Under the pieces are notes generated by a model. It saw only the letters and a list, made by a program, of their open reading frames with translations, was not told the DNA's origin and did no database searches. Shown piece after piece: positions 53,771 through 61,870 of a stretch of DNA of 64,000 nt; position 1 is the first letter of the stretch, and every line of letters starts with the position of its first letter. Origin of the DNA: Filimonas lacunae. GTDB lineage: Bacteria > Bacteroidota > Bacteroidia > Chitinophagales > Chitinophagaceae. The position numbers and the translations under genes are program-made. The stretch covers positions 6,638,823-6,702,822 of the forward strand of contig NZ_AP017422.1 of the NCBI RefSeq assembly GCF_002355595.1, written 5' to 3'.

Positions 53771-53844
53771 TGGGCCCACCAGGGCATGATCCTGGGACCC
53801 CCTGATTATGAGTCAGGTGCTCTAACCAACTGAGCTATAGGCCC
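53771..53844 (-). tRNA. tRNA with anticodon CAU (Met elongator, or Ile2)
   Basis: Cloverleaf read on the minus strand: acceptor GGGCCTA pairs with TGGGCCC; D arm GCTC-AGTTGGTTA-GAGC; anticodon stem CCTGA/TCAGG with loop CTCATAA, anticodon CAT; variable GGGTC; T stem CCAGG/CCTGG. The 3' end runs A-CC-C, so CCA is not fully encoded. CAU occurs in initiator, elongator Met and lysidine-modified Ile tRNAs. The 5' pair G1-C72 rules out a bacterial initiator. The T loop reads ATCATGC, lacking the usual T54 and A58. Confidence 0.93.
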
Positions 53845-53956
53845 TTACCAACATTTTAATCTGCTGGCTTCCTCCCATTGACGAGAGGAGTGCAAAAATA
53901 GAGAACTGGTTTGAAAAGACAAACATTTATTCAAAAAATATTCACACGTTTGAGAA

Positions 53957-54313
53957 TTAGCTGGTTGTATGCATAATCCGGTGGCGATGTTGCTTGCCCC
54001 ATACCGCCATTTCGTGTATTACCGGGCGCAGTGTTTGGCCGTATTCGGTAATATGGTATTCTACCGTTAAAGGCTTTGTGCAGCTAACAGTGCGTTGTAC
54101 CAGGCCATTTATCTCCAGCTCCTGTAGTTCTTTCGCCAGCATTTTAGGGCCTATGCCTTCTACTTCGCGCTGTAGATCCATAAACCGCTTTTTCTGAAAG
54201 CCCAGGCAGGCAATGATGGTCATTTTCCATTTGCCGCTTAATATATCCATGGTGTCCTGGATGGCTCTCAGGCGGCCGCGACACTCTGCCGGTTGTGCTT
54301 CTTTGCAAATCAT
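53957..54313 (-). CDS. HxlR-family transcriptional regulator
   Basis: 118-residue winged-helix protein: C-rich start (MICKEAQPAECRG), then the HxlR signature LSGKWKMTIIACLGFQKKRFMDLQREVEGIGPKMLAKELQELEINGLV and a wing ending TEYGQTLRPVIHEMAVWG. HxlR proteins often sense electrophiles or redox state through a Cys and control a divergent oxidoreductase; here that is the thioredoxin-reductase-like gene. Half-sites TACCTT lie between them. Confidence 0.9.
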   Translation of the reverse strand: MICKEAQPAECRGRLRAIQDTMDILSGKWKMTIIACLGFQKKRFMDLQREVEGIGPKMLAKELQELEINGLVQRTVSCTKPLTVEYHITEYGQTLRPVIHEMAVWGKQHRHRIMHTTS

Positions 54314-54395
54314 GTGCTGCCGTTTTTAGTTGTTACCACTTATCGCTGCCGCAGCCCTTCCTTGTAGGGAAGCGCTTTCCAGTAAGGAAGTGGCA

Positions 54396-54425
54396 TACCT
54401 TGTAAAGGTACCCTATTTACCTTTG
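54396..54425. promoter_or_regulatory. Inverted half-sites overlapping a -7 element (candidate HxlR operator)
   Basis: TACCTT (54396-54401), AAGGTA (54405-54410) and TACCTTT (54418-54424) form two inverted pairs. The last one is part of TACCTTTG (54418-54425), a match to the -7 promoter box of the plus-strand oxidoreductase gene, 19 bp before its ATG. A bound regulator would cover the promoter. Confidence 0.55.
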
Positions 54426-54444
54426 AAATCACAAAAACTGAACT

Positions 54445-55356
54445 ATGGTTGCAAAAGAAACATACGATGTAATTATCATAGGAGGAAGCTTTGCTGGTCT
54501 GCAGGCAGGCATGACGTTAGGACGCTCATTACGTAAAACATTGATTATCGACAGCGCTCTCCCCTGCAACCGGCAAACGCCTCACTCGCACAATTTTCTT
54601 ACGCATGATGGTGCGGTGCCGGCAAAGCTGGCCGCTTTGGCGCGGGAGCAAACCTTGCAATATCCAACCGTGCAACTGCTGCAAGGCAAAGCCATTACCG
54701 GTGGAGCTATAGAAAACGGATTTTCGGTTACCACCGAAGCAGGCGAAACATTTCACAGCCGCAAGCTATTGTTTGCTTCCGGCATAAAGGATAACCTGCC
54801 CGCTATTCCTGGTATAGCTGAAAGCTGGGGCATTTCAGTGATACATTGTCCCTATTGCCACGGCTACGAAGTACGCCAACAGCCAACAGGCATTATTGCC
54901 AATGGAGAGTTGGCGTTCCATTTTGCACAATTAATCAATAACCTCACCAACCAGCTTACCCTTTTTACCAACGGGCAACCCGAGCTTACAGCAGAGCAAT
55001 TGCAACAACTCCAACAAAAGAATATCACTATAGAAACCAGGAATATCAAAGGAGTATTGCACCAGCAGGGCTATTTGCACACTATAGTACTGGAAGACGA
55101 GACCCAGGTTGCAGTAAAAGCGCTGTACCTGAAACCCAATTTTGAACAACATTGCAGCATACCTGCACAGCTGGGTTGCGAAATTTCCACAAACAACTTA
55201 CTGGTAGTGGATGGCTTTTATAAAACCACGATACCAGGCGTGTACGCTGCCGGCGACTGCACCTCTATGATGCGTTCCGTAAGCGTAGCAGTGGCTTCGG
55301 GCATGAGCGCCGGCGCCTTTATTAATAAAGAACTGGTGAGCGAAGCTTTTCAATAA
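54445..55356 (+). CDS. Thioredoxin-reductase-like FAD/NAD(P) oxidoreductase
   Basis: 303-residue flavoprotein. FAD-binding loop YDVIIIGGSFAGLQAGM (7-23), CPYC redox pair (C135, C138) in SVIHCPYCHGYEV, NAD-region loop degenerate at TGIIANGELAFHFA, and TTIPGVYAAGDCTS at the end. The NAD-binding GxGxxA motif is not conserved, so this may be one of the flavin-type reductases with other electron donors. Divergently paired with hxlR. Confidence 0.85.
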   Translation: MVAKETYDVIIIGGSFAGLQAGMTLGRSLRKTLIIDSALPCNRQTPHSHNFLTHDGAVPAKLAALAREQTLQYPTVQLLQGKAITGGAIENGFSVTTEAGETFHSRKLLFASGIKDNLPAIPGIAESWGISVIHCPYCHGYEVRQQPTGIIANGELAFHFAQLINNLTNQLTLFTNGQPELTAEQLQQLQQKNITIETRNIKGVLHQQGYLHTIVLEDETQVAVKALYLKPNFEQHCSIPAQLGCEISTNNLLVVDGFYKTTIPGVYAAGDCTSMMRSVSVAVASGMSAGAFINKELVSEAFQ

Positions 55357-55368
55357 CCACATCATAAA

Positions 55369-55414
55369 AAATCCCGGCAAGACTAAGCGGTATCGCTATC
55401 ACCTGCCGAGATTT
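55369..55414. terminator. Convergent terminator between the flavoprotein and GH127 genes
   Basis: AAATCCCGGCA (55369-55379) pairs at 10 of 11 positions with 55404-55414; an inner AGCG/CGCT stem adds a branch. T tracts follow on both strands. Confidence 0.65.
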
Positions 55415-55436
55415 CTTTTTATAAAATGTGCGCCCC

Positions 55437-57782
55437 CTATTTCAGCAACCGCACTTCAAATATGTTAACTGTAGCACTACCAGGCTCTGCTGCAAATTTC
55501 ACAGTAAGCATTGCAGCGTTTGTCGCTTCTGCAGGCAAAGGGTAATCTACTGCTATAAACCTATCCCCACCATTCCCATCAGGCTTTACATTTGACAATA
55601 ACCGCCCATTTACATAGATGCTAAAGCTGCGGTTCTTATCCTTACCATAGTAGGTCACGCGCAGCTTAGTAGCCTTACCTCCAACGTTACGCAAGTTATA
55701 CGAAAACCATCCTTTCGCATTGCGGTAATGCTGTTCTTTAAACAAACCATTGTCGGTGTTTTCACCAGCAAAACCATGATCATTCTCCGGCTGTTGTTCG
55801 CCACAGTTGACCAGGTCTGCTGTAATAGCATCCAACGATAGTTTCGCTTGCTCTTTTTCCTGCATCACCTTCCTTATCGAATCCAGTAAAGCAGGTTGTG
55901 TGTAAGGAAAATAGATCACATACCGGCTGTTGTGAATGGTATAAAAAGGCTGTAACACCAACTTCTTAGCAGCAGGCTGATAAAAGATAGCAGGCGCAGT
56001 ATAAGTAAGCGGCTGCTTCCCTGGCACCAACGCCATATCCAGCTGATCCTTTGCAGCAACTACCATAGGCGCATCATCCAGTGGCCGCAATGGCCCACCT
56101 GCTACATGCCCCATACGGCTTCCATCTGCAAACAGGCCTTGCAAACCGGTGGTGTCGGTGGCCGCTGAAAGCACAATCGGACCATGCACAAACGATACCC
56201 AGTTAGAACTGTCTGGCAAAAACTCTGTGATAGTGTGCATGGGCAGTCGTACTGTAATTACATCGCCCGTTTGCCAGGTTTTACGAACAGCGATATAGCC
56301 ATTATTATCTGCTACTGCTTCCACTGGCTTTTGATTCACCAGCACCTGCAATTGCCCCTTGGTTACCCACGAAGGAGAACGGAGATACACGGCAAAGGAT
56401 GCCGGCTTAGCCACAGTCAACTTTAAATTGGTAGCTTCTTCCAGAGGAAAACGGGTTTGCTGCATCACAGTTACGCCTTTCTCTTTCCAATCCAGTGTAG
56501 AAGCCATAAACAGGTTTACATACAAATCGTTAGCAGTATGTGCATATATCAATTCCCCATACTTGCCATGATTTTCTAACCCTGATCCTACGCAACACCA
56601 AAAACCTTCCTGTGGTTTGGAATACACACGGTAGTGATTGGGACGCATAGGCGTAAAATATACAAAGCCACCATTCGGATTTTCAGAAGCAAGAATGTGA
56701 TTGTATAAAGTACGCTCGTAATAATCCATATACGCTACCGCAGGCTGTGAAAGAAACAAACGCCGCGTAAGCTTTAGCATGTTATACGAGTTACAGGTTT
56801 CCGGCCCTTCTCTTGATTCTATCATAGAACTGAAATCGTTGGCCGGATGAAAATGCTCCCGCACGCTGTTGCCACCTATAGATACCGTTCTGTTATGCAC
56901 AACCGTTTGCCAGAAGAAATTGGCAGCATTCGCCCAGGTGCTATCTTCTGCTACCTCAGCTACGGCTTTGTAACCAATCACTTTGGGAATTTGCGTATTG
57001 GCATGTATGCCTGTTAACGAATCTTTCTGCTGCAACAAAGGCGCTAATATGCGTTTATCCGAAAAGCGTCGCGCCATTACCAGGTATTTGTTATCTCCTG
57101 TAAGCGCAGCTACATTGGCAAACACCTCATTCATACCGCCATGCTCACTCCTGAGCATTTGCTGCACCTGATCGTCACTCAAATGAGCAGTAAGGTTTAC
57201 ACACCAGTTGCACAATTGTAGCAGCATACCCTTTGCCTGCTCATTACCTGCTATCACATAAGCATCATACAAGCCTGCATATAGCTTATGGATATTATAC
57301 CATGGCACCCACTTATCATTAAGCGAAAAACTGCCCGCTTTAATTTTACCGGCTGCCACATCCTGCCACATGGCCTTACCACCAGGTATACCTGCTATAT
57401 AACCATCACCATTCGCCTGCTGGCAAAGCGCCAGCTGGTTAATCATATAGTCCAGCCGCTGTTTTATTTCAGGCTTTCCGGTAGCAGCAAACATGTTAGA
57501 TAAGGCAGAAAGATAATGTCCGCCAATATGCCCATCCAGCCCGGTGTTTTCCCAGTTGCCATACGATTCTGCTTTGGGCGTTAAGCCCGCTTCACGCAGA
57601 TAGGGAGCCAATAAACGATCAGGGTTTAAAGAAAGCATGTACTGCATATCTGCATCCTGTGCTTTTTTAAAAGGTCCGTCCAGCAATCGTACACGCTGCA
57701 ACGGAAAAGCAGCAAGTGGCTGCTGCTGCGCAGCCACTTGCTTACAGGCTAATAAGCCTATGAGAATAAAGCCGAATTTCAT
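55437..57782 (-). CDS. Glycoside hydrolase family 127 (beta-L-arabinofuranosidase-like)
   Basis: 781-residue secreted enzyme with signal peptide MKFGFILIGLLACKQVAA. (alpha/alpha)6 barrel markers: ENTGLDGHIGGHYLSALSNM, WVPWYNIHKLYAGLYDAY and HGGMNEVFANVAALTGD. The active-site elements of GH127 are seen: E322 in MIESREGPETCNSYNMLKL with C330, and the Cys pair C396-C397 in GFWCCVGSGLENHGKYGE, where a Cys nucleophile and a zinc-binding set are expected. C-terminal beta domains follow. It acts on beta-linked L-arabinofuranose in plant glycans by family precedent; substrate here is inferred. Confidence 0.88.
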   Translation of the reverse strand: MKFGFILIGLLACKQVAAQQQPLAAFPLQRVRLLDGPFKKAQDADMQYMLSLNPDRLLAPYLREAGLTPKAESYGNWENTGLDGHIGGHYLSALSNMFAATGKPEIKQRLDYMINQLALCQQANGDGYIAGIPGGKAMWQDVAAGKIKAGSFSLNDKWVPWYNIHKLYAGLYDAYVIAGNEQAKGMLLQLCNWCVNLTAHLSDDQVQQMLRSEHGGMNEVFANVAALTGDNKYLVMARRFSDKRILAPLLQQKDSLTGIHANTQIPKVIGYKAVAEVAEDSTWANAANFFWQTVVHNRTVSIGGNSVREHFHPANDFSSMIESREGPETCNSYNMLKLTRRLFLSQPAVAYMDYYERTLYNHILASENPNGGFVYFTPMRPNHYRVYSKPQEGFWCCVGSGLENHGKYGELIYAHTANDLYVNLFMASTLDWKEKGVTVMQQTRFPLEEATNLKLTVAKPASFAVYLRSPSWVTKGQLQVLVNQKPVEAVADNNGYIAVRKTWQTGDVITVRLPMHTITEFLPDSSNWVSFVHGPIVLSAATDTTGLQGLFADGSRMGHVAGGPLRPLDDAPMVVAAKDQLDMALVPGKQPLTYTAPAIFYQPAAKKLVLQPFYTIHNSRYVIYFPYTQPALLDSIRKVMQEKEQAKLSLDAITADLVNCGEQQPENDHGFAGENTDNGLFKEQHYRNAKGWFSYNLRNVGGKATKLRVTYYGKDKNRSFSIYVNGRLLSNVKPDGNGGDRFIAVDYPLPAEATNAAMLTVKFAAEPGSATVNIFEVRLLK

Positions 57783-57814
57783 ATGATAGTCTGTCCTTTT
57801 AATGATAACAGGTG

Positions 57815-58078
57815 CTAATATCCTGTATTCTGTATAAGATTACCATTTTTATTTATCTCTGCCTGCAGAATGGGATATAACGCCCGGAAAGCAGAGAAAA
57901 AATAAGGAGTTAATGCCTGTGGCTGTTCCATCTGCGCACTACGCTTCCAGTAATCTAAAAACACATCCTGGATACTGTCTTCTATCAGGGCAATGTTGGT
58001 GGTAAACTTTTTGCCGTAATTAAACAGTTTCCGGTAGTGCAGCGTATACAGTTGTTTATAGTCAAGCTCGTCCTGCAT
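57815..58078 (-). pseudogene. Truncated ECF sigma factor (region 2 only)
   Basis: 87-residue protein matching only region 2 of a sigma-70: YKQLYTLHYRKLFNYGKKFTTNIALIEDSIQDVFLDYWKR. After SAFRALYPILQAEINK it stops, and the 32 bp before the GH127 start hold no region 4. This is likely a remnant of a FecI-type gene cut by deletion, with the GH127 gene now just behind it. A functional single-domain protein is less likely. Confidence 0.6.
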
Positions 58079-58207
58079 AATGGCAATTAAACCTGTGTTG
58101 TCCGCAGTGTTTGGTAATGCAAAATATCCCTTGAAACTTACTTTCGCTCAATTAAAACTACATTTGACCCGATTTTTCTCTTTTTATTTGCGGATTATCT
58201 GTTGTTT

Positions 58208-59557
58208 ATGGATTGGAAATACTTACTATCAGCCAGAAGATGGGGGCAGGAGGAATATATAGCCAGGGATCAGGACGAAGCCCGCTCGCAGTTTCAGCGG
58301 GATTACGACCGCCTTATTTTTTCTTCTCCGTTCAGAAGACTACAAAACAAAACACAGGTATTTCCATTACCGGGTAGCGTATTTGTACATAACCGGCTCA
58401 CACACAGCCTGGAAGTGGCTAGTGTGGCGCGTTCTATGGGCAATATATTTTTCAACCGCATTAAAAAGCAAAATCCCGATCTGTTTAACGAGGTGCCTTT
58501 ATTAAGTGAAGTAGGCAATATTGTAGCATCCGCTTCGCTGGCACACGATTTGGGCAATCCGGCCTTTGGCCATTCTGGTGAAGCCGCCATCTCCCGCTAT
58601 TTTACAGATGGTGACGGAAAAGGATACCAATCACAACTGAATAACGATCAGCACTGGAAAGATTTTACCTCTTTCGAAGGCAATGCCAACGCACTGCGTA
58701 TGCTTACACATTCCTTTAAAGGAAAAGGCAACGGCGCTTTTGCATTAACCTATTCCACCCTGGCCGCTATTGTAAAATACCCCTGCGCTTCGCCTGCAGG
58801 ACATCAGAAAGGTATTATTTATCGAAAAAAATATGGGTTTTTCCAGTCAGAACAAACCACCTTTAAAAACATTGCAGAAGAGTTGCAAATGGAAAAAGTG
58901 CTGGACGAGCCATTGATTTACAAGCGCCATCCGCTGGTGTACCTGGTAGAAGCCGCCGACGATATCTGTTATAATATTATTGACCTGGAAGATGCACACC
59001 GCCTGAAAATTCTCAGCTTTGACCAGGTGCGGGACCTGCTACTGGCCGTGTGCAATGATGAAAGATTGCCAGGCCGCCTGGCCGACGACTTCAGCGATGA
59101 AGATGCCAAAATAAGCTTGCTGCGCGCCAAAGCCATTAATAAGCTGATACTGCAATGTGTAGATGTTTTCATTAATGAACAGGAAGCTATTTTAAACGGC
59201 AGCTTTGATAAAAGCCTTACCGATGCACTGGACGCTCCGGTAAGCGATGCCTGGAAGGCCATTGAGAAAGTATCCAGAGAAAAGATCTATAACTATTCCT
59301 CTGTTATTCAAAAAGAAGTGGCTGGCTATAAAGTAATGGCTGGCTTGCTGGAAGAATTTGTTCCCGCCTTGATTAATAACAACACACACTATTATAAAAA
59401 ACTGGTACACCTTATTCCTTCCCAGTTTTTAACGGACAACGACGATCTCTATTCCAAAATACAATCCGTGCTGGATTTTGTATCGGGCATGACCGATTTG
59501 TATGCAGTAGAAATGTACAGTAAAATAAAAGGAATTTCTTTCCCGGCGTTAAGCTAA
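58208..59557 (+). CDS. dgt: Deoxyguanosinetriphosphate triphosphohydrolase (dGTPase)
   Basis: 449-residue HD-domain enzyme that hydrolyses dGTP to deoxyguanosine and triphosphate. Start ATG at 58208 (an ATG two codons upstream exists). Signature FQRDYDRLIFSSPFRRLQNKTQVFPL and the HD motif: first His in NRLTHSLEVASVARSMG, HD in ASLAHDLGNPAFGHSGE, and D further on in LVEAADDICYNIIDLEDAHRL. Single gene between a truncated sigma factor and the non-coding element. Confidence 0.93.
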   Translation: MDWKYLLSARRWGQEEYIARDQDEARSQFQRDYDRLIFSSPFRRLQNKTQVFPLPGSVFVHNRLTHSLEVASVARSMGNIFFNRIKKQNPDLFNEVPLLSEVGNIVASASLAHDLGNPAFGHSGEAAISRYFTDGDGKGYQSQLNNDQHWKDFTSFEGNANALRMLTHSFKGKGNGAFALTYSTLAAIVKYPCASPAGHQKGIIYRKKYGFFQSEQTTFKNIAEELQMEKVLDEPLIYKRHPLVYLVEAADDICYNIIDLEDAHRLKILSFDQVRDLLLAVCNDERLPGRLADDFSDEDAKISLLRAKAINKLILQCVDVFINEQEAILNGSFDKSLTDALDAPVSDAWKAIEKVSREKIYNYSSVIQKEVAGYKVMAGLLEEFVPALINNNTHYYKKLVHLIPSQFLTDNDDLYSKIQSVLDFVSGMTDLYAVEMYSKIKGISFPALS

Positions 59558-59598
59558 ACAGTATTGTTGAAGTAGGGGCAAAAAAATAGGCCTGAGCC

Positions 59599-59953
59599 TT
59601 AGACAAGGCAGGCCGTTGCTAACCTATGAAAAACACCATTTTTTGGTGATACACCTTCGAATTTGTGGCTTCTTTTCAGAAGCGTATCAAATAACTATTT
59701 CCTTATTTGATGACACTAAAATAACACATTATTTGAAACAAAATAATTTTAAGACAATTAAAAAATATTTTTTTCAGCGCGCCCACCTCTAAACCCTTGC
59801 CAATCAAATCCATCTCTCCTTTTTCGTCGTACATAAAAAAGGAGTACATGCAGTGTCGTCACCTATGATCAGGCATATACTATACAATAAAACGGGGTCC
59901 ATCACTTTAATTAAGATATGTTTTTCATAGGTTAGCAGTACTACTTTGTCTAA
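59599..59953 (+). ncRNA. Candidate structured RNA or invertible/MITE-like element
   Basis: The 5' and 3' parts of this segment are complementary over 8 bp (TTAGACAA with TTGTCTAA) and then 19 bp, with unpaired linkers of about 10 and 8 nt, and a set of local hairpins between them. Followed by an intrinsic terminator. It could be an independent RNA, a small transposon-like element with terminal inverted repeats, or an invertible segment. No known RNA family is recognised. Confidence 0.35.
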
Positions 59954-59966
59954 AGTAGTTAAAACA

Positions 59967-59996
59967 GCCTCGTTTTTCCGGGGCTGTTTTGATTTA
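59967..59996 (+). terminator. Intrinsic terminator before the EamA gene
   Basis: AAAACAGCC (59967-59975) pairs with GGCTGTTTT (59988-59996) with inner TCG/CGG, then GATTTATATTT. No plus-strand protein gene ends near it: dgt stops about 410 bp upstream. Confidence 0.65.
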
Positions 59997-60046
59997 TATT
60001 TACTGCACAAACCCTTTCACCACTCCACCTCCAATACCACTACGCA

Positions 60047-60904
60047 ATGACACTTTGGTCTTTATGCTTAATTATTGCCGCCGCTTTATTTCATGCTATC
60101 TGGAATTTAATCACCAAACAGGTAAATGGCCGGTTGCCTTTTTTCTGGCTGGTTTGTTTCTTTTCTGCTGTCATTTATCTGCCTTTTGTAAGTTACCAGC
60201 TCACCAAAGAACCTGTAGCTTATACTTATAGCATTATACTGTTTGCCGTGGTCAGCGGCCTGTTACACTTACTGTACTTTGTGGTGCTACAGGCAGGTTA
60301 CCGCAATGCCGATTTGTCTATCGTATACCCTATAGCACGTGGCGCTGGTCCGCTGTTTTCTGTAAGCGGTGCCATATTAATTTTTCATGAACATCCGGGC
60401 GTACTGGCACTGGCCGGTGTGGCACTGATTATTGCCGGGGTAATTATTATGACGGGCATTTCGTTTAAACGGGGCACTGCCGTTTCCAAAGGGCTGTTAT
60501 ACGGCACACTCACAGGTGTATTCATTGCCTCTTATACTTTATGGGATAAAACTGCCGTAGTAGACTACCATGTTTCCGGTGTGTTTATCACGTTTGCTTC
60601 TGTGGTGTTGCCCATGCTTTTGCTTATACACATTCCCATTAAACAACACCAGGCAGTAATAGCAACCGCTAAAAATAACTGGAAGCAGGCCATTGCGGTA
60701 GCCGTATTTCAACCACTGGCCTACTGGTTGGTGCTGCTTGCCCTCAAAACCACTCCTGTAACTTATGTTGCTCCCGCCCGCGAGTTGAGCATTGTTTTTG
60801 GGGTGTTCTTTGGCATGAATGTTTTGAAAGAAAAAGACAGCACCAAACGCCTGCTGGGCTCACTGGTAATACTTGGTGGTATTGCCTTGCTGGCTATCGG
60901 CTAA
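60047..60904 (+). CDS. EamA-family (DMT) transporter
   Basis: 285-residue inner-membrane protein with about ten hydrophobic helices in two EamA repeats. The first repeat begins LIIAAALFHAIWNLITKQVNG and ends VALIIAGVIIMTG; the second begins GLLYGTLTGVFIASYTLWDKTAV and ends LGSLVILGGIALLAIG. DMT carriers export or import small metabolites; substrate cannot be inferred. Preceded by the terminator at 59967-59996, so it has its own promoter in the 50 bp before it or is read through. Confidence 0.88.
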   Translation: MTLWSLCLIIAAALFHAIWNLITKQVNGRLPFFWLVCFFSAVIYLPFVSYQLTKEPVAYTYSIILFAVVSGLLHLLYFVVLQAGYRNADLSIVYPIARGAGPLFSVSGAILIFHEHPGVLALAGVALIIAGVIIMTGISFKRGTAVSKGLLYGTLTGVFIASYTLWDKTAVVDYHVSGVFITFASVVLPMLLLIHIPIKQHQAVIATAKNNWKQAIAVAVFQPLAYWLVLLALKTTPVTYVAPARELSIVFGVFFGMNVLKEKDSTKRLLGSLVILGGIALLAIG

Positions 60905-60952
60905 GCTACTTATTTCATTTATATTACATTTGTCCAGATTTTAACCGATACG

Positions 60953-61330
60953 ATGTACAAGAAAGCACACATAAACCTGTCCCGCAGCCTGCTTATTGCA
61001 GGCTACCTGGCGTTCTTTATGGTGCAGGTATATTGTAACACCAGCGCTATACAATCGTGTTTTATAAGACCTGACCGCACACACGCTTTACATAAGCCAC
61101 ACGGAATTTCGCATGTAAAAGCCGGTCAATCGCCCGATCACGAAAAGCTGAATGTGCTGGTGAACAAAAAGTTTCATCCCGAAAACACCCTTGCCGTTTC
61201 TTACAGCATCTCTACACCTTTACCCGTTTATATTCGTACTACTACGGTAACAATTCCTGTTATCCATGTAACCTTAACATCTTTACTCACCCAATCGCTT
61301 CGCGCGCCTCCGGCTGCTGCACTCGCCTAA
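60953..61330 (+). CDS. Unknown secreted or membrane-anchored protein (125 aa)
   Basis: 125 residues, unrecognised. An N-terminal hydrophobic segment (LLIAGYLAFFMVQVYC) could be a signal or anchor; the mature part is basic and ends in a hydrophobic Ala/Pro-rich tail. It is 48 bp downstream of the EamA gene on the same strand. Composition is acceptable, but there is no supporting motif. Confidence 0.5.
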   Translation: MYKKAHINLSRSLLIAGYLAFFMVQVYCNTSAIQSCFIRPDRTHALHKPHGISHVKAGQSPDHEKLNVLVNKKFHPENTLAVSYSISTPLPVYIRTTTVTIPVIHVTLTSLLTQSLRAPPAAALA

Positions 61331-61432
61331 TTTACTCTCCCATTCAGCAGCACACAGCACTTTCCATATGGCAAGCGCTATTTTTTACATCCAGGCAGGC
61401 TTATGCCTGACCTTTTATAACGACAATTACAC

Positions 61433-61750
61433 ATGGGCATTGAAATTACCCTGAAGAATCAATCTTACGACGCCACCTATACAGTAGTACTCTTTCCTAA
61501 AAACACGCACATAGCCTGGAAAGTGCTTTCCAGTCCTGCTTATTCGCATACCTTTCTATATCCCACCAATGTAGTAAGCACGCTTTGCATGGGGGTGATA
61601 AAAGGCATTACTGAAGGACAGGAATTAACGCCTGAAATACTGGCCGGCATCACCACCGAAATCTCCCTGGAAGGCATTAAAAAAGCAGATATTATCATGA
61701 CAGGTGGAGGGCTCAGAGAACCTTACCAGTTTATCCTGCAGCCCCGCTAA
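61433..61750 (+). CDS. Unknown small cytoplasmic protein (105 aa)
   Basis: 105 residues, unrecognised; strand-rich N-terminal half (GIEITLKNQSYDATYTVVLFP) and a Gly-rich end (IIMTGGGLREPYQFILQP). It looks folded and soluble without signal or membrane segment. Same strand as the genes on either side, 102 bp after the previous stop. Confidence 0.6.
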   Translation: MGIEITLKNQSYDATYTVVLFPKNTHIAWKVLSSPAYSHTFLYPTNVVSTLCMGVIKGITEGQELTPEILAGITTEISLEGIKKADIIMTGGGLREPYQFILQPR

Positions 61751-61870
61751 CAACGGGTAAGAACAGTAATTCGCTGATTTGTTATCATATTAGATGTGTG
61801 AATGTATTCCGCTTTGCATAATTTAGCGAACGAAATTTTTCATACCCCTTCCAAAAACTAAACTATAGAC

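Larger units (their letters stand above)
59558..60046. other. 489-bp non-coding region with long-range complementary ends
   Basis: AT-rich stretch without a credible gene. Two inverted copies of a 19-bp sequence (TGCTAACCTATGAAAAACA at 59617-59635 and its complement at 59919-59937) enclose about 283 bp. Outside each lies a TTAGACAA/TTGTCTAA element inside a small hairpin. A terminator-like stem follows at 59967-59996. Internal stems include ATCAAATA/TATTTGAT and CTCCTTTTT/AAAAAGGAG. Confidence 0.6.

Noticed and set aside
59804-60010. Minus-strand reading frame of 68 aa
   Set aside because: It lies across the inverted-repeat arm and the terminator stem; composition and context do not support a protein.
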